DNA of 64,000 nt from Odiellus spinosus (lineage: Eukaryota; Arthropoda; Arachnida; Opiliones; Phalangiidae). The stretch is taken from positions 11,719,726-11,783,725 of the forward strand of contig OY987232.1 in assembly GCA_963920705.1 (NCBI GenBank). Reading direction: 5' to 3'. Below are positions 58,601-64,000 of this stretch, piece after piece. Under the pieces are notes generated by a model. The model was not told the origin of the DNA. It ran no database searches and worked only from the letters and a program-made list of their open reading frames with translations. The position numbers and the translations under genes are program-made. Positions within the stretch are counted from its first letter, which is position 1; each line of letters opens with the position of its first letter.

Positions 58601-61600
58601 CTCTCCTCTCTGTATGGGTAAAACTCACAATTTTACGAGTTAGAAGGGGTCCTACTTCATCCCCCCTGTCTAAGAAAAATTGGAAATTCTCTCTCTCCAC
58701 AAACGACGACGTTTTTTGGACGACCTCCAAGGCTACTAGAGATATTCGCTCGACGAGCTCCCGCTCCGAAAACATCTACCGTTAGGAGGCGTACGGATCG
58801 CGCCTTTTGAGAATAACCCATACAGAGAGGAGTAGACAAGACCCGGGAGTAATAGACTTCAAAAGAGGGTATCATCGGCTTCTGTTACAATTGAGAGGTA
58901 AACTCTGTAATATACAGGATTAATTTGATTTATCGATGATTATGCGCGAACAAACCTAGACCTTGACCATAAATTGATTTCAAGACTTTTATGGGCTGTA
59001 AAGACCTTGGCCATAATTTGATTCCACGACGCTTATGGGCTGTAAAGACCTTGCCCATAATTAGATTTGATGACCTTCATGGGCTGGAGTATTAGCAGGA
59101 CGTAACGTTTTTGTTTAAAGGACCTTGCTATTTTTAACCGAATGTATTTTGGTTGGATTTCATACCTTTTTGTAAAAACCTCTAAACTAATTTGAGGGAA
59201 CTCATGGGTAATAAATATAGTATGTACTGTTCAACCACTGTCTTTAAGATTACTACGCTTGAAAATGTGTGGAAACTCCATTTCTATCTACATTATATTG
59301 GAATATCCAGGCTATTTAGGCAAATCAACGTTACGTAAGATATATTAATTACATTTCTTTCAATGCCGATAGGAGCAAGGTCTGAAAAGGCATAGTTTTG
59401 AAATGAGATTTAAATGTAGTTTAGGTAAAATCAGAAGCCGATGTAACCCTCCCTATTACTCCCGGGTCTTGTCTACCCCTCTCTGTATGGGTTAGTTTCA
59501 AAAAGCGCGATTCGTACGCCTCCTAACGGTAGATATTTTCGGAGCGGGAGTTCGTCGAGCGAATATCTCTAGCAACCTTGGAGTTCGTCAAAAAAACGTC
59601 GTCGTTTGTGGAGAGAGAATTTCCAATTTTCCGTAGACAGGGGGTATGAAGTAGGACCCCTCCGATCTTGTAAAATTGTGAATTTTACCCATACAGAGAG
59701 GAGCGCTATAAGGAACATTAGAGTAGTAGACTTCAAAGGAGGGTTTCATCTACTTCTGATGAAATGATTAAATGCATTTAGGTTTATAAACCCTTTTTAA
59801 AGCCGAGTTTTCAATACAGAGTTTAAGAAGTCAGTTATAAGTGATTTTTTTTTAAATTTTTTATGAAAGGAAGAAACTCATGGAGTAGAAGAAGTTAAGT
59901 TTTTATTGAAAAAACTAAAAAGTGGCGAGAAAGCTTTCAATTTCGTAAAATCTTCTTCAGTGAGGTAATGGTGGTTTTAAAAACTAAAGATGACAAATAT
60001 CTTTATTGACAGTATTAATGAAGATTCTGTGGTTAAATTAGAAACTAAACGTGGATACGTACTAGAGTGAGGAGTAGACGCGCCATCTATTGTGATAATT
60101 CATCATTATATTTGTAACCCAATAGTCGTAGCCCCTGGATAATGCTTTATGAGAATGGGAAATATCGAATTTGTCAATTGGTTCCAGAATCCATTCAGGT
60201 TCCATAAGAATATGGGAGGGCCGCGATTCAATAACCATCCTCCCAAACTTTGTAGCAAAAGTTCGTCCGCTTCGAATCGATTTTTCAAGTAAATCGCTCC
60301 TGACATCTATTATTAACCCGCGCCACCAACGACCTTGACATAATATTTTGGGTAATAAAAATGGAGCCGACCGAAAAAATATCTAAGCGTACAAACGTTG
60401 CGAAAATTGCAGACGAACTTTTGTTACAAAGTTTGGGAGGATGGTACCAGAGGCTAAACCTATGCTCCCATATTCTTATGGAACCTGAATGGATTCTTGA
60501 TTGGGGTATGTCCGCCAATTAATGCCACCCATTTTTGGGGCTGAAGCGTTTCCCGTAGGAACAGAGATAAAGAGAGAGGTGCAGACCCCGCCATCTATTC
60601 ATCATGATATATTTAACTTTTGATTAATTTTAATACTATACTTTAATATATTATTACGTAATTATTATTTCTCACTTTATCTCGCCCCTTACGCTAGCCT
60701 GAATATGCAGTTAAAACGCAAACTCAGCACATATTAATTCAGCTTCGTACGTGCTTAGATGATATTCTAATTATAATTTTCACTTTTCGTTATTTATAAA
60801 GAGTAAAAAATTAACAACATTAGGCAGAATTGCATTTAATTTAAAGGAACGTTTTAGAGATACTCTTATTATACCACAAAAATGTTAATTTTATAATTTT
60901 ACTTTAAATTAATACTATGATTTTCAATCTAAATAACACTAAGGTGCCCGCTATCGTGTACTCTACTTTTCCTCGAAACGGAATGTTCATTTTAAAATTT
61001 CGTTAAATTATATTATTAAAAGGTAAAAAGAAAATTACCTGGTTTTGTTATATATTAACTTTAAAAGCTACGAAATTATTTAGTGTAAAATATGTGAATA
61101 TGGTAGATCTCAATAAAAAAGTAATTCAAAACCTGACGGGTTTTTAGGGGCTCCCCGAATAAAGTAGAGGTAGATATATTATTGAGTCTGGAAGTAGTTG
61201 TAAGTAAAAATCAAAGCAGAAGCCGATGAAACCCTCCTTTGAAGTCTACTACTCTAATGTTCGATATAGCGCGCCTCTCTGTATGGGTAAAATTCCCAAT
61301 TTTACGAGATCGGAGGGGTCCTACTTCATACCCCCTGTCTACGCAAAATTGGAAATTCTCTCTCTCCACAAACGACGACGTTTTTTTGACGAACTCCAAG
61401 GCTGCTAGAGATATTCGCTCGACGAACTCCCGCTCCGAAAATATCTACCGTTAGGAGGCGTACGAATCGTGCTTTTTGAAACTAACCCATACAGAGAGGG
61501 GTAGACAAGACCCGGGAGTAATGGACTTCAAAGGAGGGTTTAATTGGCTTCTGATCATAGTAATAGTCGCTCATAACGATTTTAAAGGGAGATTTACACA

Positions 61601-62980
61601 GACCTTTTTAGAAATAAAAATTATGTTTCCACGCGGTTTTGATTAAGGCAAAGCTTTGTATACGGCTCTCATACACATCTTACTGTATAAAGACGACCTT
61701 GTGCATCTTGTTTAGATGTTACGAAACGCTTAGATGATAAACATGCCAAATTAATGGCACTCTACTATTCAGACACACGCAATTACAATAACGCCAAAAA
61801 AGTAACACTAACAATTATGTGTGCGTATATTTAGAAAAAAAATTTATGATACTTACGATTTTGTCAAATACTGTGAAAAAAGTGAAATATTTAAACTCGT
61901 ATTCAACGGCAAACTTTGAACTCAAAATGGTCCACTCGTCGACGACCACTACATTGGTAAACCCCACGTAATCGTAGTTCGTATTAGAAGGCTCTTTTAC
62001 TATAAACGCAATATCCGCTTCCTAGAATGAAAGTCACCTGTCTAGTCTTAAATTATTTTTTAAAACAATGCCGTCTCAAATATTTAATAATTTTATTTTT
62101 TTAACCAGTGTTTCTTATATAAGTAATTGAAATTCAGTCTTCTTAAGGTCCATTCAGACTATAGGATTTTTGCTGAAAAACTTGGGTTACAACTTTTGTT
62201 GTACAACTAATCGCGAAATGTGAAAGCCAAAGTTGTACAACTTTTGCTGATTCAGCATTGCGATTTTTATCGCACTATCGACCGATTTCTGTTCTACAAT
62301 TTTTGTCTACTTTCAAAGTGACCAATAGGAAAGCGACGTATTTAGCGGATAATATGTTAGCGCCATTTTCACTAGCCTAGGTTTAACGCTTCGCGCAAAT
62401 ACTCCTCTTTTTACTGTTTGATATATTTTTGGTTTAAAGAAAACTTAATAACGCAATTGTAGCCAAGGCTTTTTTATTTTGAATGGTTACTTCCATTTTA
62501 AATACTAAAATTTAATGACTTAATTTCAGCCAACTATTAAGCCTCGCCACAAGATCATGATTTTTATACAGCACATTAGCCATAGCCATACAGGAAGAAA
62601 AATAACCAAATTTAAAGTTCAGTTCAGTTCAGACTTTTTTTCCACCTCGTGGCTCTTTTTTTTCCGGAAATTGCGCCCTCTAGTCTGAATATTTGTAACT
62701 AGAAAACGAATAATGACGTCATAGATGACGTGAAGTCGGGAAAATTGCATTAGGAGCTGTGCAATTTTTGCGCCTATGTGTGAAAACGAAGTTGTACAAC
62801 TAAAATCGTACAGCAAAAGTTGGGCGAGGGTTTTCAGCAAAAATCCTATAGTCTGAATGGGTCTTTAAAGAGAAGGCGTGCTTTACCCCTCTGGCCAATA
62901 TTCCCATTACGCCAGTGGCGTTTCCTGGTCCGTAAATTTTGCCATAATCAAAGAGTTCTTCTGTCAATATTCCAGTGTAA
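37770..62980 (-). CDS. Divergent ionotropic receptor (IR) gene, 3' six exons
   Basis: A ligand-gated channel of the IR/iGluR family, probably a chemosensory membrane receptor. Exons in order: 62980-62887, 62021-61857, 50566-50404, 44353-44145, 39854-39562, 38031-37770. With the first listed donor for exon 3, all five junctions are GT-AG and the phases agree (0, 0, 1, 0, 2). They encode 394 residues plus stop: end of S1, M1, pore, M3, S2, M4 and a short tail. The iGluR ligand-binding arginine and the SYTANLAAF motif are not kept, which marks it as a divergent IR. The 5' exons lie past 64000. Introns reach about 11 kb and are full of mobile elements. Confidence 0.85.
38337..38756. repeat. 420-bp TIR element with TCACA duplication
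   Basis: CCAGAGGTATATAATAACCC and its inverse form about 43-bp ends, including a TTCGGGGGGAAG block. TCACA is duplicated at 38332-38336 and 38757-38761. It lies in the last IR intron. A second copy starts at 63803 and runs off the window. Non-coding, superfamily unknown. Confidence 0.8.
39562..39854 (-). CDS. IR exon: S2 ligand-binding lobe
   Basis: Acceptor TCTCCAG and donor AAC|GTGAGT enclose 293 nt. The exon starts phase 0 (KAIAGIPKKVQ) and ends REPVFTTRMAF, then KKNGNPYIEKVFKLT, the usual S2 pattern in which a conserved KN/P segment precedes the last helix before M4. Confidence 0.82.
40620..42075 (+). repeat. GC-rich degenerate tandem repeat, three units of about 0.5 kb
   Basis: Three related units follow one another. 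CAGCCTC.GCGTCAT.CTACGC appears at about 40784 and 41852. GTGGTTT followed by a GCG/GTGC block and GGACAAATGATG-like sequence appears near 40970, 41464 and 41993. ATGGTA.T appears near 40849, 41339 and 41909. Periods are about 490-570 bp. The GC content is far above that of the flanking intron. Frames inside are short and not conserved between units. Confidence 0.7.
42087..42619. repeat. hAT-type non-autonomous element, 533 bp
   Basis: CAGCGTTGCCAGA at the left is inverted at the right end. AGAAAAAC is duplicated exactly at 42079-42086 and 42620-42627. An 8-bp duplication and CAG...CTG ends fit hAT. AT-rich ATAATTATAGTAC-like blocks lie near both ends. It inserted at the edge of the GC-rich tandem repeat. 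Confidence 0.82.
42640..44100. other. IR intron sequence, low complexity
   Basis: T-runs lie at 43407-43424 and 43662-43693. A 32-bp perfect palindrome lies at 43360-43391. GGGTGAAA/GGGGAA-like short repeats lie near 43890-44030. No exon seen. Confidence 0.4.
43360..43391. repeat. Perfect 32-bp palindrome
   Basis: CATGGATTAATTATAC followed by its exact inverse. The same CATGGATTAATT also occurs at about 43211, so the two may mark ends of a small element. Confidence 0.65.
44145..44353 (-). CDS. IR exon: M3 and start of S2
   Basis: An acceptor GGTGTAG precedes it, and the donor is TTCAAG|GTAAAA. It opens in phase 1, reads LPAVSSIRMALISW, then M3 (IMIWFIIYHCISGSILSKL), TLPEKGHYIDNLEDLLKY and a short S2 start ending AEAYFK. 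The order R.., W, TM, S..L.LP, I..LEDLL is diagnostic of iGluR/IR channels. Confidence 0.87.
45116..46162 (-). CDS. Mariner-like transposase (DD41D by spacing)
   Basis: A DDE-type transposase that cuts and joins element ends. The frame is 348 residues. After a helix-turn-helix region (RNARLADRTFAERFPNRPHP) come the catalytic motifs: LTSDGCTF, YQHDGAPPHF and PPRSPDLTPVDFFFW. There are 41 residues between the second Asp and the last one (PVD), fitting DD41D elements rather than DD34D mariner. The extreme N-terminus does not look like the family and the usual first about 20 residues seem replaced, so the true start and activity are doubtful. SDG replaces the more common SDE at the first motif, leaving the catalytic Asp itself intact. 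Confidence 0.82.
   Translation of the reverse strand: MICTVLRITLKCFSFTECQRNARLADRTFAERFPNRPHPGHQVILNAITRFLERGTVIRRNAPVRHQHHPPVVQEGGHGAGRRNEVVRCIVENPHTSSRAIGAELNCSHTKVLKILRGEGFHPYKIHLHQHLKPQDFGPRVEFCRWVLDQIEVDGNFLNHVLTSDGCTFYRDGTVNRHNMHYWSRENPHWLRANHHQENWRINVWCGLLGDRVIGPVFLEQHLNGDRYVDLLNTVVSDALDDLPLAERRRVWYQHDGAPPHFARVSRDWLDAEFGPQWIGRGGPVAWPPRSPDLTPVDFFFWGYVQSLVNATEPPTLDSLRDRIQQAAALVSPEMLTRERENWQFRCR
46474..46699 (+). pseudogene. Inverted duplicate of the mariner transposase 3' end
   Basis: It repeats the last about 70 codons of the transposase in the opposite orientation (PVAWPPRSPDLTPVDFFFW, then to NWQFRCR). It continues past the original stop with a short tail ending DILNI. It lacks the first two catalytic residues. 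Confidence 0.8.
47171..47484. repeat. 314-bp MITE family, copy A
   Basis: AAGAATTCATTCAGGTTCCA begins a TIR of about 34 bp, inverted at the right end (ending GGATTCTT). The interior is near-identical to the copies at 48684, 60186 and 63181, with GGAGCCGACCGAAAAAAG as a marker. No target duplication is evident. Non-coding; the short frame from ATGGAGCC is conserved only as part of the repeat. Confidence 0.85.
47485..48035. other. IR intron, nothing recognised
   Basis: AT-rich sequence without exon or repeat signals. Confidence 0.4.
48044..48340 (-). pseudogene. N-terminal Harbinger transposase fragment
   Basis: 98 codons. An RRRRSCWVKPWILRRKELG block is followed by NLLKELKLEDKDSCRKFMRI and MRESIS, the usual N-terminus of HARBI1/ALP1-like nucleases. 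The frame ends in the TIR, so the catalytic DDE region is deleted. Alone it could at most bind DNA. Confidence 0.7.
48684..48997. repeat. 314-bp MITE family, copy B
   Basis: Same family as 47171-47484, nested inside the Harbinger derivative. Confidence 0.85.
49360..50216 (-). repeat. Inverse copy of the 21401-21587 repeat, split by an insertion
   Basis: 49360-49416 and 50080-50216 match 21401-21587 in reverse. The join in the intact copy (CTTACTAGTGGC) shows exactly what was interrupted. Confidence 0.75.
49419..50077. mobile_element. 659-bp TIR element with TA duplication
   Basis: TAGTAGGATCCAACCTTGGA and its inverse are the ends; inverted pairing continues to GTTAAAAGTTACCC. TA is duplicated (49417-49418, 50078-50079), confirmed by the empty site at 21530-21540. 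This suggests a Tc1/mariner-type MITE. Open frames inside show no domain. Confidence 0.8.
50404..50566 (-). CDS. IR exon: M1 and pore
   Basis: An acceptor GATTTCAG precedes ACATGG. The exon starts phase 0 and reads TWTGLGLGVILFSIAWTLLD (M1), a basic linker, then YYFSTLAICFAQ (pore helix). The donor is uncertain: CAAG|GTTCGT (exon ends 50404) or GAAA|GTTTCG (ends 50371) both give phase 1, which fits the next exon. Confidence 0.75.
50727..51517 (-). repeat. BEL 3' LTR
   Basis: 791 bp, matching 57469-58259 with one A/G difference. Read on the minus strand it has TG...CA ends. Confidence 0.94.
51518..51526 (-). promoter_or_regulatory. BEL polypurine tract
   Basis: GGTGGGGAG on the minus strand directly precedes the 3' LTR. 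Confidence 0.7.
51558..52043 (-). pseudogene. BEL integrase C-terminal part, out of frame
   Basis: 161 codons that continue the integrase in another frame: ETEALINSRPITF, LTPAEFLIGR, then a C-terminal domain with FKVGDVVVICED and WSLGRV. It begins just after the main frame stops at 52067. It is not a separate gene but the displaced end of pol; the ATG here is incidental. Confidence 0.85.
52067..57400 (-). pseudogene. gag-pol: BEL/Pao gag-pol polyprotein, truncated by frameshift
   Basis: 1777 codons from ATG 57400. A coiled-coil-like acidic/basic region (about 60-140) is followed by a P/S/T-rich linker with a 33-residue tandem repeat (about 175-250). Next come a Gag region (LPQLTIATFAGDYSKW, near 293), two cysteine-rich knuckles (CIFCKNTSHKSLNC; CFVCLRSGHDARHC), aspartic protease LLDNGSQ, RT with FVDD near 1080, RNase H-like WTDSMVALGW, an H2C2 integrase finger, and integrase IDFAGPL, YSDNA and the ERAAWYGGWWERLV segment. 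The frame ends early at 52067 by a one-base shift relative to the downstream 161-codon piece, so the integrase C-terminus is lost. Confidence 0.93.
57451..57468 (-). promoter_or_regulatory. BEL primer binding site, tRNA-Phe
   Basis: TGGTGCCGAAACCCGGGA adjoins the 5' LTR and is the exact complement of the 3' 18 bases of eukaryotic tRNA-Phe with CCA, as I know that tRNA. Confidence 0.85.
57469..58259 (-). repeat. BEL 5' LTR
   Basis: 791 bp; see the 3' LTR. A 61-codon frame found in both LTR copies is only LTR sequence. Confidence 0.94.
58548..58884. repeat. 337-bp TIR family, copy 1
   Basis: CAGAAGCCGATGA...TCATCGGCTTCTG ends. TTACAAT is duplicated exactly on both sides (58541-58547, 58885-58891). 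A seven-base duplication is unusual. Related copies lie at 59432-59758 (reverse) and 61217-61553. Confidence 0.82.
59432..59758. repeat. 337-bp TIR family, copy 2
   Basis: Inverse orientation relative to the other copies. It shares GACCCGGGAGTAAT- and CTCCCGCTCCGAAAA-type blocks (in inverse). The flanks GTAAAAT and ATGAAAT agree only partly. Confidence 0.8.
59759..60069. other. IR intron, nothing recognised
   Basis: AT-rich sequence with no exon signal. Confidence 0.4.
60070..60183 (+). repeat. Dispersed repeat shared with 33510-33632
   Basis: Same GCGCCATCTA and TTCATCATTATATTTGTA blocks. The right end is interrupted at GTCAATTGGTT by the 314-bp MITE copy C. Confidence 0.65.
60186..60498. 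repeat. 314-bp MITE family, copy C
   Basis: Near-identical to the copy at 47171-47484, lacking one base at the left tip. Confidence 0.85.
60499..61216. other. IR intron, nothing recognised
   Basis: Very AT-rich. No exon or repeat end was identified. Confidence 0.4.
61217..61553. repeat. 337-bp TIR family, copy 3
   Basis: CAGAAGCCGATGA at the left, TTGGCTTCTG at the right. The flanks ATCAAAG and ATCATAG agree at six of seven positions, again a 7-bp duplication. Confidence 0.82.
61857..62021 (-). CDS. IR exon: S1 ligand-binding lobe
   Basis: Acceptor CATTCTAG, donor AAAATC|GTAAGT. 55 codons, phase 0 to 0. It begins EADIAFIVKEPSN, matching the usual eADIA block that follows the GmigeL motif. 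It continues VDEWTILSSKF and ends YFTFFTVFDKI, just before M1. The arginine that binds glutamate in iGluRs is missing. Confidence 0.82.
62147..62864. repeat. 718-bp TTAA-flanked TIR element
   Basis: TTAA at 62143-62146 and 62865-62868. The ends carry inverted CCATTCAGACTATAGGATTT and further GTTGTACAAC blocks. A TTAA duplication suggests piggyBac-like mobilisation. No transposase. Its right edge is 18 bp from the 62887 splice donor. Confidence 0.8.
62887..62980 (-). CDS. IR exon: start of S1
   Basis: An acceptor TACGCAG precedes it, and the donor is GGG|GTAAAG. After one base completing a split codon it reads YTGILTEELFDYGKIYGPGN, then ATGVMGILARG, the IR counterpart of the NGTW.GMIGEL motif. 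The junction with the next exon gives ILARG-EADIA in frame. Confidence 0.78.
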
Positions 62981-63180
62981 CTGCGTACACGCGATGTTGA
63001 AAATATGTTAGTAAAATAAAATTACAATTCTACTAAAACAGCTAGTGAAGTACAGATATCTCCTATTGGCTAGAAAATCTCTCTTGTAGGCCCTTTCCAA
63101 AAATCCCTTTCCAAAAATCATGAAGGAAAAAAAATAAAGTCGCAAAATGTTTTTTCTTCCAAACTTATTGTAGTATGGTC

Positions 63181-63495
63181 AAGAATTCATTCAGGTTCCA
63201 TAAGAATATGGGAGGGCCGCGATTCAATAACCATCCTCCCAAACTTTGTAGCAAAAGTTCGTCCGCTTGGAATCGATTTTTCAAGTAAATCGCTCCTGAC
63301 ATCTATTATTAACCCGCGCCACTAACGACCTTGACATAATATTTTGGGTAATAAAAATGGAGCCGACCGAAAAAAGATCTAAGCGTACAAATGTTGCGAA
63401 AATTGCAGACGAACTTTTGTTACAAAGTTTGGGAGGATGGTACCAGAGGCTATAAGCTATGCTCCCATATTCTTATGGAACCTGAATGGATTCTT
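63181..63495. repeat. 314-bp MITE family, copy D
   Basis: Same family as 47171-47484, with a one-base insertion near 63453. It lies upstream of the first visible IR exon. Confidence 0.85.
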
Positions 63496-63802
63496 GCTTA
63501 TACTAAATCTGACCTGTTATCAGGCTTTTTCGAGAGAAATTTAAATTTTCAGAACAGAACATTGGAGTGGCCAATTGTATTTTGGTTTATGTCTTAAAAA
63601 ACTTTAATAACATGATTTGGTTTAATTTTTATTTATTAAAAACTATATATCCTGCTTAATCTAATAGATAATTTAACAGTAATAATATACTACAACTTTT
63701 TTTTTATTTTTTTCGAAATAAATTGAATAAATACTATTGTAAGTTTTTAAATGTTAGAAGAATATTTGCTTCTGATATTTGGGGATTAAATAATTCGCTA
63801 CA
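63496..63802. other. Upstream IR region, nothing recognised
   Basis: AT-rich with a T-run near 63698. No further IR exon was found, so the 5' end of the gene lies beyond the window. Confidence 0.4.
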
Positions 63803-64000
63803 CCAGAGGTATATAATAACCCCCTTCGGGGGGAAGTATGAAAGCCCCTATACTACCAATGGTAAAAATCACGAACAACAAGAGTCCGCTGCTGACTATC
63901 TAGGCCACTAGCTCGCGCTGGACTACTCAATCTCGCCTAAATGGTCCTTGTATAAACAAGACGGCTCGATTTGTGTTTAGGACTTCCTGTCTCAGGAGTC
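63803..64000. repeat. 420-bp TIR element, copy 2 (cut by window end)
   Basis: CCAGAGGTATATAATAACCC and the following 190 bp match 38337 onward with a few differences. Confidence 0.8.

Larger units (their letters stand above)
50657..59178. mobile_element. Long inverted-repeat element, host of the BEL insertion
   Basis: Sequence left of BEL (50657-50726) and right of it (58265-58450) together form one arm. The inverse runs at about 58912-59178 (shared: TCCAACCAAAA, CAAAAACGTTACGTCCTGCT, TAATACTC). Each inner arm carries about three units of a 44-bp tandem repeat (TTATGGGCAA.GTCTTTACAG...). The centre was further hit by the 337-bp MITE at 58548-58884. Without the insertions it is under 0.7 kb. 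Confidence 0.75.

Overview
ORGANISM. This is nuclear DNA of an animal, almost certainly an arthropod. It is AT-rich, has no bacterial gene arrangement, contains GT-AG introns, and carries a divergent ionotropic receptor (IR) gene of the protostome chemosensory type. The mobile elements (Copia, BEL/Pao, Tc1/mariner, PIF/Harbinger, hAT-like, many TIR elements) fit an insect or crustacean. I cannot name the species. LAYOUT. 1-13.6 kb: a palindromic TIR element, a Copia element (A, 1254-6566) with one internal stop codon, a tRNA-like SINE, a decayed DDE transposase and several small MITEs. 14.6-19.7 kb: a second Copia element (B) with identical LTRs and an open gag-pol. 20-24 kb: another decayed DDE copy, a TIR-bounded element with inverted 21-bp minisatellite arrays, and a faint transposase remnant. 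24-32 kb: AT-rich DNA with one GC-rich candidate exon. 32.4-37.7 kb: the second copy of a diverged 1.3-kb repeat (first copy at 11.4-12.8 kb), split by a 3.2-kb hAT-like element that holds a THAP-domain exon and a MULE-like MITE. 37.77-62.98 kb, minus strand: six exons of one IR gene with matching splice phases; the 5' part lies beyond the window. Its introns hold a BEL/Pao element (50727-58259), a mariner with half-kilobase inverted repeats, a PIF/Harbinger deletion derivative, a GC-rich degenerate tandem repeat and at least ten MITEs. HOW IT FITS TOGETHER. The only well-supported host gene is the IR. Nearly everything else is mobile DNA, much of it nested, and target-site duplications and two empty paralogous sites give insertion boundaries. 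MAIN DISCOVERY. Both Copia polyproteins carry, between integrase and reverse transcriptase, a segment that reads as a methyl-CpG-binding domain (MBD). The two arginines and the aspartate that contact methylated CpG in MeCP2/MBD proteins are kept in both elements. This would be a chromatin-reading module placed where chromoviruses carry a chromodomain. LIMITS. Everything was read by eye; family names rest on motifs, and no similarity search was possible.
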